A DNA stretch of 33,457 nt. It comes from RGIG2094 sp045660065 (lineage in GTDB: Bacteria; Bacillota; Clostridia; RGIG6154). The notes below the pieces were generated by a model, which did not search any database, was not told the DNA's origin, and saw only the letters and a list, made by a program, of their open reading frames with translations. The position numbers were made by a program, and so were the translations under genes. This document shows, piece after piece, positions 13,188 through 21,782 of the stretch. How positions within the stretch are numbered: position 1 is the stretch's first letter; every line of letters starts with the position of its first letter. The stretch covers positions 1 through 33,457 of the forward strand of contig JAZRDC010000091.1 of assembly GCA_045660065.1 (NCBI GenBank). Reading direction: 5' to 3'.

Positions 13188-14351
13188 TTATTTTTTTAAA
13201 AATTCTATTGCAGCATTTAACTGAGTGTCCTGTTCTTTGGGGATTTCTTCCACAGGAACGTTGGAAAATTCTTCAGGAATAATAGCCTCAATATCAGGTT
13301 TTACGCCGTCTTTGTCGATTTTTGTTCCCTTTGGAGAGTAAAAATGACCGATTGTAAGTTTTACACCACTGTTATTATCTAAAGCGAATGTACTTTGAAT
13401 TGAGCCTTTGCCGAATGTTTTTGTTCCGACTATTGTTGCTCTGTCGTAGTCTTTTAAAGCAACAGAAAAGATTTCCGATGCACTTGCACTGTTCTGGTTA
13501 ACCAAAACGCACAAAGGAGTTTTAAGCAAAAATTCATCAGAAAGAGGAGTTTCATTTTTGCTTGTTGCATCGTATTTTGTTTCACCTGATTTATATTTTG
13601 CGGTAACAATGTTGCCTTCGTTTATAAAAAGGTCAATGGTGTTTATTGCAACATCCATATATCCGCCCGGGTTATCTCTTAAATCAATTATAAGTTTTTT
13701 TGTGTCTTTCAGTTCGTTTAAGGCAAGGATAAGTTCCTTATCGGTATTCACATCAAATTCCGAAATTCTTATATATCCTGTATCGCCATTTATAATTTCA
13801 GATGTAACAGCCTTTACGCTTATTGGCGCACGGGTAAGTTCAAACTCTAAAATTTCACCGTTTCTGTCTACTTTAACAGAAACTTTTGTTCCTTCTTCAC
13901 CCTGAAGTCTGTGAGAAATTTCGGTTAAAGTGCTTCCTTTGGATTGAACCCCGTCAGACTCAACAATTATATCTCCAACCAGAAGTCCTGCCTTTTGTGC
14001 AGGTGAGTCAGGATAAATTTGTGTGATAACCGCTTTTTTGTTTAATTGGGTTAAAACCGCACCGATGCCTGAGTATTCCCCCGAAATCATATTTTCAAAA
14101 TGGTCATAGCCGTATTCAGAGTCAATATAAATTGAATGCTCATCTTTCAAAGATGCGACTATTCCTGCTTTTGCACCATCTTCTATGGCAAGTTGATCAA
14201 CTTCGCCTGCATAATAGTTTTTAATAAGAAACCTGAGCAAAAACTCCGAACCGCCAAAATGGGTAAGAGTTATAACAAAAGTTACAACTGATGCAACAGC
14301 GGCACAAAGCAGATATTTAATTATGGTTTTGATGCGTCGTTTTAACTTCAA
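13188..14351 (-). CDS. ctpA: Carboxy-terminal processing peptidase, S41 (CtpA-like)
   Basis: A 387-aa membrane-anchored serine protease. N-terminal transmembrane anchor (about residues 10-30), then an alpha-helical part, a PDZ domain (about 93-170, with SGIGAVL, PAQKAGLLVGDIIV) and the S41 catalytic domain. Nucleophile S290 in QNSASASEIF and general base K315 in TKTFGKG are present, and DLRDNPGG is the family's core motif. Located outside the membrane, such proteases trim wall enzymes and other exported proteins. TTG start at 14351 with AGGAG 8 nt upstream. Last gene of the ftsE-ftsX-M23 cluster (21 bp after the hydrolase), so it may regulate that hydrolase (inference from the common gene order). 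Confidence 0.93.
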   Translation of the reverse strand: MKLKRRIKTIIKYLLCAAVASVVTFVITLTHFGGSEFLLRFLIKNYYAGEVDQLAIEDGAKAGIVASLKDEHSIYIDSEYGYDHFENMISGEYSGIGAVLTQLNKKAVITQIYPDSPAQKAGLLVGDIIVESDGVQSKGSTLTEISHRLQGEEGTKVSVKVDRNGEILEFELTRAPISVKAVTSEIINGDTGYIRISEFDVNTDKELILALNELKDTKKLIIDLRDNPGGYMDVAINTIDLFINEGNIVTAKYKSGETKYDATSKNETPLSDEFLLKTPLCVLVNQNSASASEIFSVALKDYDRATIVGTKTFGKGSIQSTFALDNNSGVKLTIGHFYSPKGTKIDKDGVKPDIEAIIPEEFSNVPVEEIPKEQDTQLNAAIEFLKK

Positions 14352-14372
14352 ATCAAATTCTCCTATAATTTA

Positions 14373-15527
14373 TTAAAAATATTTCGCAGGGTCTGTGCAG
14401 GTGCCGTTTACCATTACTTCAAAATGGCAGTGAGGGCCTGTTGAAAATCCTGTACTTCCTACTTTTGCGATTGCCTGACCGCGGGTAACCTGAGTACCTG
14501 CAGAAACAAGCAATGTGGTGTTGTGAGCGTAAAGTGTACTCAGTCCGTTACCGTGATTGATTACAATGTAATTTCCGTAAGCGGAATTATACTGTGCGGT
14601 AACAACTCTGCCGTCTTCTGCGGCAACAACAGTTGCGTTCATTGGGGCAGCGATGTCAAATCCTGTGTGGAGTTTGTATACTTTAAGTGTCGGGTGCAGA
14701 CGGTTACCGAATGGGCTTGTAATGTAAGTATATCCCGGTGTAGGCCATTGAAGTTGCCCGCCTGAATAACTTGCACCGCCTGATGATGAGCCTCTTAAAG
14801 TAGCAGCAATCTGCGCTTTTAATGCACTTTCCTGTCTTTCAAATTCAGCATATGCTTTTTTATATGCTTCTATGTCATTTTCAAGTTTTGAAATTGTGCT
14901 TGAAAGTTCGGATTTCAAACCCTGAAGTTCGTTTCTTTTTGCTTTAAATGAATTCTGAGTTTTTTCGTAGTTTTCTTTTTCAGTTTCTATATCTTTTTTT
15001 GCAGACTCAATGCCCTCTTTTGTGGCAAGAAATTTATCGTACATGTTGTTATCATAGTCTAACAACTGTTTGATAAGTTCTGCCATAGAAAACATATCTG
15101 TAAGATTGTCTCCCGAAAACAACAAAGATATGTATGATGAAGAATTATCCTCGTACATTGTACGAAGTCTTAATTTCATTGCTTCATACTGATTTTCGGC
15201 TTTTTGTTCTGCTTCTGCAAGTTCAGTTTCTTTCTGAGCAATTCTTGCGTTTGCATCGTCTATATCTTTTTGCAGGGCGTCAATTTCAGCCTGAGCACTG
15301 TCAATCTTTGTTTCAATCTGACTTTTTTCGTTTAAAGCGTGTTTCTTTTCTTTGGTTGCTTCGTTGATTTTTCTTTGTTCTTCCTGCTTCTTTTTCTGTA
15401 CTGCATTAACTTCACTCTGACTTGGAGCGGCATATGCAAAAAATGGTGCAATAACAGAAAAAACAGTAATGCCTAAAAAGCAAATAAGAACTATTATGGT
15501 AACAATTCTTTTAAAGTTATAATTCAT
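14373..15527 (-). CDS. EnvC-like coiled-coil M23 metallopeptidase
   Basis: A 384-aa exported murein hydrolase. Signal peptide to about residue 33 (ending AYA-AP); long coiled coil about 38-245 rich in Gln, Glu and Lys; a Gly/Ser linker (247-258); LytM/M23 domain about 262-384. Zinc ligands H287 and D291 (HTGFD) and H368 (HCH), plus catalytic H335 (YAH), are all present. Unlike E. coli EnvC, whose LytM domain lacks them, this protein should be an active peptidase. In Firmicutes, FtsEX-type ABC proteins activate coiled-coil wall hydrolases (PcsB, CwlO) through the membrane. GGAGG lies 6 nt before the ATG, and ftsX ends 14 bp upstream. Confidence 0.93.
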   Translation of the reverse strand: MNYNFKRIVTIIVLICFLGITVFSVIAPFFAYAAPSQSEVNAVQKKKQEEQRKINEATKEKKHALNEKSQIETKIDSAQAEIDALQKDIDDANARIAQKETELAEAEQKAENQYEAMKLRLRTMYEDNSSSYISLLFSGDNLTDMFSMAELIKQLLDYDNNMYDKFLATKEGIESAKKDIETEKENYEKTQNSFKAKRNELQGLKSELSSTISKLENDIEAYKKAYAEFERQESALKAQIAATLRGSSSGGASYSGGQLQWPTPGYTYITSPFGNRLHPTLKVYKLHTGFDIAAPMNATVVAAEDGRVVTAQYNSAYGNYIVINHGNGLSTLYAHNTTLLVSAGTQVTRGQAIAKVGSTGFSTGPHCHFEVMVNGTCTDPAKYF

Positions 15528-15541
15528 ATTCTGCCTCCAGA

Positions 15542-16423
15542 TTAAACTTTAAGATGCTTTCTTATTGAGAAAATACTCCCCAAAGAGCCGATAACAACAC
15601 CCACTATTATAAATGACAGTGCAAGAGTTGACCAAACGGCACTGAAAGGAAGGAGTGTAAAGGTTGCAATTGTAACCTTTGAACTTATTCCAAGGTAAGC
15701 AAGCCACATAATAACAAAACAAATAAGTGCGGCATAGATGCCGATAATTACACCTTCGATAACAAAGGGCCATCTGATAAACCAGTCTGTTGCACCTACA
15801 TATTTCATAATGTTGATTTCGCGTCTTCTTGCATAAAGTGAAATTTTAACTGCGTTTGAAACAATAAATGCAGAAATTATAAGAAGTATCACCATAAGCC
15901 ACAGACTTGCGGCTTTGATTGTGTCTACTACTTTTACAATAATTGACGCAGACTCCTGAAAATCTGTTATATTTACAATTTCTTCGATTTTTTCAAGTGC
16001 TTTTGTAACTTCTTTTGTCTGACTTAAATCAGAAAGTGTGATTTTATATGAGTTTCTGAAAGGATTGTCGTGTTCAAGACCTGCTAAAATATCAGCCTTT
16101 TCTTTAAGTTTTACACGCATTTCTTCAAAAATCTGTTCTTTTGTATATTTTTCAGTTTTCTCAACTGAAGGAATTTTTAAAATTTTTGCATTTACTGCAT
16201 CATATTCTTCTTCTGAAAGTGCCTCATCTACAAAAACCTGAATCTGACAACTTCTTGAAAAATCTTCTGCCCATGAGTTTACATTAAGTGTAAGCAAAAT
16301 GAAAATTCCTAAAATAAAGAGTGCCGCAAAGGTTGTGGTAACAGATGCTATGCTCATAAGTTTATTCTTACGAAAACTCTTAAATGCCTGGGCAACATAA
16401 TAATTTAAATTGTTAATTCTCAT
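15542..16423 (-). CDS. ftsX: Cell division ABC transporter permease FtsX
   Basis: A 293-aa membrane protein with the FtsX layout: N-terminal cytoplasmic segment, TM1 (about 26-48), a large extracellular loop (about 50-165) containing the conserved PF region (DNPFRNSYKI), then TM2-TM4 in the C-terminal half with the coupling segment RRREINIMKYVGATDWFIR. It transmits ATP hydrolysis by FtsE to the extracellular hydrolase encoded next. I choose the ATG at 16423, which has AAAGGGTGT upstream, over an in-frame GTG at 16435. The gene overlaps the end of ftsE by 11 nt, so the two are translationally coupled. Confidence 0.95.
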   Translation of the reverse strand: MRINNLNYYVAQAFKSFRKNKLMSIASVTTTFAALFILGIFILLTLNVNSWAEDFSRSCQIQVFVDEALSEEEYDAVNAKILKIPSVEKTEKYTKEQIFEEMRVKLKEKADILAGLEHDNPFRNSYKITLSDLSQTKEVTKALEKIEEIVNITDFQESASIIVKVVDTIKAASLWLMVILLIISAFIVSNAVKISLYARRREINIMKYVGATDWFIRWPFVIEGVIIGIYAALICFVIMWLAYLGISSKVTIATFTLLPFSAVWSTLALSFIIVGVVIGSLGSIFSIRKHLKV

Positions 16424-17099
16424 AGCCGTACACACCCTTTTCTTCGTCTCTTACAATACTTCCGTTTTCTATTGCGATAACGCGTTTTTGCATATCGTCA
16501 ACAATATCTTTTGCGTGGGTTGCAACAATTACGGTTGTACCGTTTTTGTTGATATCGTCCAAAAGTTGCATAATTTCGTGAGCATTTTCAGGGTCTAAGT
16601 TACCTGTTGGCTCGTCTGCCACAAGAACTGACGGATTGTTTATAATGGCTCTTGCAATTGCAACACGCTGTTTTTCACCGCCTGAAAGTTGCGATGGGTA
16701 CGCTTTTGCACGGGCAGTAAGTCCTACCTGATTTAAAATCATAGGGATTTTTTTGCGTCTTAATCTTTTGGAAGCGCCAACAATAATCATGGCGAATTCA
16801 ACATTTTCATAAACAGTTCTGTCTTCTAACAGTCTGAAATCCTGGAAAACTACTCCAAGACCGCGTCTGAAAAATGGGATGTCTTTATGCTTTAAGTCTG
16901 CGATGTTCACATCGTTCATTATAAATTCCCCTTCAGAGGGAACGGTTTCACGCAAAAACATTTTGATTAAAGTGGATTTGCCTGCGCCTGATGCACCTAC
17001 CAAAAAGACAAATTCACCTTTTTCGATTATAAAATTAACATTTTTTAAAACTTCGTTTCCTTCGTCGTATCGTTTGCCGACATTTCGTGCGATAATCAA
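16413..17099 (-). CDS. ftsE: Cell division ATP-binding protein FtsE
   Basis: A 228-aa ABC ATPase at the inner face of the membrane, partner of FtsX. Walker A GASGAGKS (35-42), Q-loop FQDFRLL, signature LSGGEKQ (138-144), Walker B VLVADEPTG (158-166) and the switch His in VATHAKD. It starts with MIIARNVGKRYDEGNEVL, as in FtsE proteins. The start codon is TTG at 17099 with AGGAG upstream. The regulator gene ends 11 bp before it, so the two are probably cotranscribed. FtsEX controls septal or lateral wall hydrolysis. Confidence 0.96.
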   Translation of the reverse strand: MIIARNVGKRYDEGNEVLKNVNFIIEKGEFVFLVGASGAGKSTLIKMFLRETVPSEGEFIMNDVNIADLKHKDIPFFRRGLGVVFQDFRLLEDRTVYENVEFAMIIVGASKRLRRKKIPMILNQVGLTARAKAYPSQLSGGEKQRVAIARAIINNPSVLVADEPTGNLDPENAHEIMQLLDDINKNGTTVIVATHAKDIVDDMQKRVIAIENGSIVRDEEKGVYGYEN

Positions 17100-17110
17100 A
17101 AAATCAACTC

Positions 17111-18151
17111 CTAATTGCCTCTGGAGGCTCTTAAATATTTCTGAATGAGCATTGCGATTTTAAAAAGCAACGCATCGTCGAATTTTCTTACATCAAGACC
17201 TGTTAAATCCTGAATTCTGTCAAGTCTGTAAACAAGAGTGTTTCTGTGAATATAAAGTTCTCTTGCGGTTAATGAAATGTTTAAGTCATAGTCAAAGAAA
17301 CGCTGAACGGTTGACATAGTGTCTTCGTCAAGTTCTTTTAAAACATTATCGCTTAAAACTTCATTCAAAAATGCTTTGCATTTTTCAACAGGAGCAGAGG
17401 TTATAAGTCTGCTTATACCAAGAGTCATATATGAATAGATTTTATTTCTGTTTTCAAATACAGAGCCGATATTCAGTGCGTCTACCGCAGTTTTATATGA
17501 ACGGCTTAAAGTTTCAAGATTTGTACTTGGTGCACCGATTGCAATAACAGGCTGTTCTACAAGTTCAGACATAATTCCTGTTGAGATTTGTGTTGCAATC
17601 TGCAAAAGTCTCATAGATGTAGGTTCTGACTTGAAATGGCGTATAAATACGATTTCATTTGACTCGTTGGGGAAAATATAATCGTTTTCTCTTGCAGGGG
17701 CAACTTCTCTGATGATTTTAAGAGCAAGTGGAATGTTTTTGCTTGAAAGTTTTACCACAAACACAGTTCTTAAAAGTTCATCGGGAATTTCAAGACAAGG
17801 GGCTTTCCAGTAAGCGTCTTCCAACTGCCCCTTGATTAACTGCTTGAAGAAATATTCAGAGTCAACCAAAACTCTGCTGTTGGCAGAAAGGGTGTTTATT
17901 GCAGCCCTGATTACAGGAACAGTAAGTTTTGCAAACTCTTCTGTGCCTTCAGTGAAAAGTGAAAAGCGAATACTTGAATCATCACTCAAAGAAAAAGAAG
18001 AATATGTAAAATCAAGGTCTTTGAGTTTTGAGCCTATTAAATTTTTCTTGTTTGATGCAACAACAATGCCATGATTGTCATAAAGACCTATTTTGTTTTC
18101 ATAACTTGTTGAAAGCATATCAAAATACTTCTGATAAAGTGCAATGGACAT
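17111..18151 (-). CDS. PucR/CdaR-type transcriptional regulator
   Basis: A 346-aa protein. The C-terminal 60 residues form a PucR-type HTH (HTH_30): FFDYDLNISLTARELYIHRNTLVYRLDRIQDLTG, ending in VRKFDDALLFKIA. The middle resembles the GGDEF-like CdaR domain. The N-terminal segment, with LYDNHGIVVASNKKNLIG, resembles a putative sugar-diacid or PAS-like sensor. The start is ATG 18151, preceded by GGCGGTG; upstream in-frame codons lie within the promoter and leader. Its stop is 11 bp from ftsE, so it heads the ftsEX-M23-ctpA operon and may regulate it. The effector is unknown. Confidence 0.85.
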   Translation of the reverse strand: MSIALYQKYFDMLSTSYENKIGLYDNHGIVVASNKKNLIGSKLKDLDFTYSSFSLSDDSSIRFSLFTEGTEEFAKLTVPVIRAAINTLSANSRVLVDSEYFFKQLIKGQLEDAYWKAPCLEIPDELLRTVFVVKLSSKNIPLALKIIREVAPARENDYIFPNESNEIVFIRHFKSEPTSMRLLQIATQISTGIMSELVEQPVIAIGAPSTNLETLSRSYKTAVDALNIGSVFENRNKIYSYMTLGISRLITSAPVEKCKAFLNEVLSDNVLKELDEDTMSTVQRFFDYDLNISLTARELYIHRNTLVYRLDRIQDLTGLDVRKFDDALLFKIAMLIQKYLRASRGN

Positions 18152-18206
18152 AATACACCGCCGTTTTAATACTTTATTTATATGAATACACATATAATCA
18201 CTATAT

Positions 18207-18235
18207 ATCTTATCACAAATTGATAGAAAATGCAA
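18207..18235 (-). promoter_or_regulatory. Promoter of the regulator-ftsEX operon
   Basis: On the minus strand: TTGCAT (18235-18230), 17-nt spacer, TAAGAT (18212-18207), about 56 nt before the ATG at 18151. Confidence 0.6.
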
Positions 18236-18274
18236 AGAAATATACTAAAAAAACGAAAAATTTCGCAAATTTTT

Positions 18275-18307
18275 CACAAAAAAAGAAATCTCAATTTTGA
18301 GATTTCT
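18275..18307 (-). terminator. Terminator of the M16-lgt operon
   Basis: On the minus strand GAAATCTCA and TGAGATTTC form a 9-bp stem (18285-18293/18298-18306), followed by a run of T. The stem includes the lgt stop codon. Confidence 0.8.
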
Positions 18308-19079
18308 CTTTCTTTAAGTTTATTATAATTAAAATAATTCCGATAATTGCAGTTACCAACGCAAGTAATTGTGAAACTCTGAAAGCGCCGATATAAAGGC
18401 TGTCCGTTCTTAAGCCTTCTATGAAAAATCTGCCTATTCCATACCACACAAGGTATGAATAAAAGGTCTGACCTTTGAACTTTTTGTTTTTGTTGATGTA
18501 TAGAAGCACAAAAAGACCAATAAAATTCCAAAGACTTTCATATAAGAATGTGGGGTGAACATAAATAAGTTCGCCCTGATCGTAAAGTCCCATTTTCCAA
18601 GGCAACTCTGTTGTTGTTCCAAAGGCCTCTTTGTTGAAAAAGTTACCCCATCTGCCTATTGCCTGACCAAGTATTACACCGATGATTGAAACATCAAAAA
18701 CACTTTTCCAGTTTAATTTTTTTGCTTTGGCATATATGTATGCGGCCAGCGCCGCACCGATTACAGCACCGTAAATTGCAATTCCGCCATTCCATATTGC
18801 AAAGATTTCTAATAAGTTATCTTTGTAATCTGCAAAAGAAAAAATAACATAATAAAGTCTTGCAAACACTATGGCTGTGGGCGCTCCGCAGAGTACAATA
18901 TCTAAAATATTGTCCTTTGAAAGCCCCTCTTGCTTTGCAATACCTGAACTTACAAAATACCCCGAAAGCAATGCAAAAGCAATAATTATACCATACCAGT
19001 AAATGGGTTTGTTACCTATGTGAAACGCCACAGAACTGATATTTAATTCAAGTCCGAAAATTGACACAAAATTACTCAT
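18291..19079 (-). CDS. lgt: Prolipoprotein diacylglyceryl transferase
   Basis: A 262-aa multi-pass membrane enzyme that transfers diacylglycerol from phosphatidylglycerol to the lipobox cysteine of prelipoproteins, the first step of lipoprotein maturation. Signature GRWGNFFNKEAFG is intact; IYWYGIIIAFALLSGYF (TM1) and GGIAIYGAVIGA are also typical. Seven hydrophobic segments can be counted. It starts 4 bp after the M16 gene and is likely coupled to it. Lipoproteins such as the one at 31535 would be its substrates. Confidence 0.95.
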   Translation of the reverse strand: MSNFVSIFGLELNISSVAFHIGNKPIYWYGIIIAFALLSGYFVSSGIAKQEGLSKDNILDIVLCGAPTAIVFARLYYVIFSFADYKDNLLEIFAIWNGGIAIYGAVIGAALAAYIYAKAKKLNWKSVFDVSIIGVILGQAIGRWGNFFNKEAFGTTTELPWKMGLYDQGELIYVHPTFLYESLWNFIGLFVLLYINKNKKFKGQTFYSYLVWYGIGRFFIEGLRTDSLYIGAFRVSQLLALVTAIIGIILIIINLKKEKSQN

Positions 19080-19083
19080 AAAA

Positions 19084-20376
19084 TCACTCTTTCGGCATAA
19101 TGGTTGAAAGTACGCAGTTTTCCTTTCTCATTGAGCGGATATATTTGGTTGCATCTTCTGCGGTGATAACATCAAACATTCTCATATTGTTGTATATGTT
19201 GTAACTGTGGAAGTGTGCATCAATCATATTTCTTGCAGTAGTTTCAACATTGTTGAATTCCTTTATAAAGTCTGCCTTTAAAATGTTAAGCTGACGCTTG
19301 AAAACTCTTTCAGGAATTCCATTTTTGGCAAAATGTTCAATAGTTTTTAAAACTTCTTCATAAACTTTTTCAGGATTATCGCTTTCGCCTGAAATAAGTG
19401 TATGGCTGAATTCAGCCTCCAAACTGTACTCTAAATCAAAATTGTCGTTGATGAGACCTGATTCATAGTGAGTGTTGTAAAACTCACTGCTTCTTCCGAA
19501 CATAACTTCAAGACAGATGTTGCCTAAGATTTCTTTGAAAATAAATGTATCGCTGTTAAATCCGTTTAAATTGTCTTTAAAGCCGATGTTGAAAAGGGGC
19601 ATACTTACAGAAAGTTTTTGAGAAACCTTTTGTTTTAATACATGTTCAGGTTCTTCGTCGTAGTTTACTTCAACATTTTTTGCAGGTCTTATGTTGGTTA
19701 AAAGACTGTTTGCATATTCTGCAGTTTCAAATGGGTCAACATCTCCGCAGATTGAAAGTACCATATTTGAAGCACTGTAAAAAGTATCATAGCAATCATA
19801 AAGCATATCGGCTGTGATTTTTGCAATACTTTCAACAGAACCTGCAATATCCCTTCTTACAGGGAATGTGTGGTACATTCCTTCCAAAAGATTAAAATAA
19901 ACTCTCCAACCCGGGTGGTCTAAATACATATTGATTTCCTGACCGATTATGCCTTGCTCTTTTGCAACATTTTCAGGTGTGAAATATGGAGTTTGCATAA
20001 GTTCGGTTAAGATTTTTAAATTTTCTTCAAACTTGTCTGTGCAGGTGAAGTAATAAGCGGTGTTTGTAAAAGATGTAAATGCGTTTGCGTTTGCACCTGT
20101 TTTTGCATATTTTGCAAAAGCGTCACCTGTTTCGCTTTCAAACAATTTATGCTCAAGAAAATGAGCAACACCGTCAGGGATTTCTGTGAAATCTTTGTCT
20201 CCTTCTTTTTTGAAGCGGTTTTTAATTGATCCGTATTTTACGCCGAACATTGCGCATTTTTTGTGAAATCCCGGCTTTGGAGTGATATAAATACTCATTC
20301 CGCAGTCTGCCTGGAAAATATAAGTCTGTTCATTCAAAAGTTGATTTTCAAGGATAAAATAATTCATATTGCTCAT
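19084..20376 (-). CDS. M16 zinc peptidase, YmfH-like
   Basis: A 430-aa M16-family (insulinase/processing peptidase) protein. Inverted zinc motif HFLEH is present in VAHFLEHKLFE (about residues 73-83), with the downstream Glu region EQGIIGQEINMY. No signal peptide, so cytoplasmic. Of the two adjacent M16 proteins this is the catalytic type; YmfF/YmfH-like pairs are annotated as associated with EF-P modification in Bacillus, but the substrate is not established. I choose ATG 20376: the in-frame ATG at 20385 directly abuts the AAAGGAG Shine-Dalgarno. The gene starts 1 nt after the stop of its partner. Confidence 0.88.
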   Translation of the reverse strand: MSNMNYFILENQLLNEQTYIFQADCGMSIYITPKPGFHKKCAMFGVKYGSIKNRFKKEGDKDFTEIPDGVAHFLEHKLFESETGDAFAKYAKTGANANAFTSFTNTAYYFTCTDKFEENLKILTELMQTPYFTPENVAKEQGIIGQEINMYLDHPGWRVYFNLLEGMYHTFPVRRDIAGSVESIAKITADMLYDCYDTFYSASNMVLSICGDVDPFETAEYANSLLTNIRPAKNVEVNYDEEPEHVLKQKVSQKLSVSMPLFNIGFKDNLNGFNSDTFIFKEILGNICLEVMFGRSSEFYNTHYESGLINDNFDLEYSLEAEFSHTLISGESDNPEKVYEEVLKTIEHFAKNGIPERVFKRQLNILKADFIKEFNNVETTARNMIDAHFHSYNIYNNMRMFDVITAEDATKYIRSMRKENCVLSTIMPKE

Positions 20377-20377
20377 T

Positions 20378-21640
20378 TTACTCATCTCCTTTCAGGAAAA
20401 ATACTGTGTGGGCAGTAACAGTTTTTGCTGCCTCAATTACATCTTCTTTTGTAACTGCATTGATTTTTTCAACAGAGTCCTCCAAAGATGCGTTAAGCCC
20501 TGATACAAGACCGCCGAAGCAAAATTCTTCCATTACTGTCATAGAGTCTTTTGCGGCATTGTGGCTGCTTGTGATTGCAAGAAGTGATGCGGTAAGTTCA
20601 TCATCTGTGAAATTGCCGTTTTTGATTTCTTCCAATTGTTTTAAAACTTCAGAGAGGGTAACTTCGTATTTGTCAAACTCAATTCCGCAGTTTACAATAA
20701 CAAGACCGCGGTAGCCGTCGTATCCTGAATTTGCATAGTATGCAAGAGATAACTTTTCTCTTACATTCATAAAGAGTTTTGAGTGTGGGCTTCCGCCGAA
20801 AAGATTGTTAAACACAACCATAGGATAGTAAAGTTTGTGGTCGGTTGTAACATCGGTTTTAAATCCGATAGAAAGTTTGCCCTGTGTAATATCACTTTTT
20901 TCAGAAACATAATTAATTTTGTCAGAAATTGAGTCAGTCGGAAGTTTAGTATAGCCTTCGCCTGAAGTTGCAATCTGAGCAAATGCTTCTTTTAAGATAT
21001 CGGTAAGATATTCTTTATCGCATTTTCCACTTGCAAAAATATCAATTGTGCTTTCTGAAAGCATTTTTTTATAGTAATCAAACAAATCTTTGGCAGTGAT
21101 TTTTTCAATATCTTCAATTTTGCCATATTCAAAAATTCCGTAAGTTTCGCCTTTGTAAATTTCTTCAATAAGGCGCTTTTTGGCATATTCTTTTTTATCG
21201 TTTATAACGCTTTCGATAAACTGAATAAGATTTGTTTTTTCTCTTTCAACATATTCTTCGTCAAAAAATTCATCATCAGGAAGATATGGGTTGAAAATCA
21301 TCTGTTTTGCCAAAGCACACAATTTTGAAAATGGCTTTAAATCAGGCACAATAGTGTCGCATATAGTTGAAAATCTGATAGATACCACCTGATTTGCACC
21401 TTTTTTCTTAATGGCATAACTTGCGTTTGCACCATATAAATCATCTAAATAAGTATTAAGATAAGTGGTTTTGGGGTATCTGTTACAGCCTCGTCTTAAA
21501 ACTGCGGGAATAAGTGCGTTATAAGACGCATCCGGATTTTTAAGAGGCTGTGTGAAATTGAAGGTTAAAAGTGATGTTTTAAATCTGTCCCCTTCGATAA
21601 AATGGAGATTTACTCCTTTTTTTATATTTACTGTCTGCAA
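20378..21640 (-). CDS. M16-like protein without the zinc motif, YmfF-like
   Basis: A 420-aa paralogue of the adjacent M16 peptidase. The position of HxxEH reads ALIPAVLRRGCN, so it cannot bind zinc in the usual way. As in other two-subunit M16 enzymes it likely forms a heterodimer with the catalytic partner (inference). The open frame extends to GTG 21682, but an extended -10 box (21673-21681) and GGAG favour the TTG at 21640, giving LQTVNIKKGVNLHFIEGDRFKT as N-terminus with formyl-Met first. First gene of the three-gene unit with the M16 peptidase and lgt. Confidence 0.82.
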   Translation of the reverse strand: MQTVNIKKGVNLHFIEGDRFKTSLLTFNFTQPLKNPDASYNALIPAVLRRGCNRYPKTTYLNTYLDDLYGANASYAIKKKGANQVVSIRFSTICDTIVPDLKPFSKLCALAKQMIFNPYLPDDEFFDEEYVEREKTNLIQFIESVINDKKEYAKKRLIEEIYKGETYGIFEYGKIEDIEKITAKDLFDYYKKMLSESTIDIFASGKCDKEYLTDILKEAFAQIATSGEGYTKLPTDSISDKINYVSEKSDITQGKLSIGFKTDVTTDHKLYYPMVVFNNLFGGSPHSKLFMNVREKLSLAYYANSGYDGYRGLVIVNCGIEFDKYEVTLSEVLKQLEEIKNGNFTDDELTASLLAITSSHNAAKDSMTVMEEFCFGGLVSGLNASLEDSVEKINAVTKEDVIEAAKTVTAHTVFFLKGDE

Positions 21641-21672
21641 TTTTAAAAACTCCAATCGCTTTTTTGTTAAAT

Positions 21673-21681
21673 AGTATACCA
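21673..21681 (-). promoter_or_regulatory. Extended -10 promoter of the M16-lgt operon
   Basis: On the minus strand TGG-TATACT (TGn extended -10). The -35 region is poor. A start near 21666 gives a leader of about 26 nt to the TTG at 21640. Confidence 0.55.
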
Positions 21682-21728
21682 CGATTTTTGCAAAAAAGCC
21701 ATACCTAAAATAAATAATAAAAAAACAG

Positions 21729-21757
21729 TTGCAAAATTAATCGAAAAATAGTATAAT
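21729..21757 (+). promoter_or_regulatory. Promoter of the XRE/S24-like regulator gene
   Basis: TTGCAA (21729-21734), 17-nt spacer, TATAAT (21752-21757). The M16 operon diverges from this region. Confidence 0.85.
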
Positions 21758-21782
21758 CTGTAAAAAAGGGGAGGTGGCACAA

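Noticed and set aside
20406..20714. Plus-strand frame antisense to the M16-like gene, and similar antisense frames in lysC, murC and ctpA
   Set aside because: Each mirrors codon bias of a well-supported gene on the other strand and lacks a start signal.
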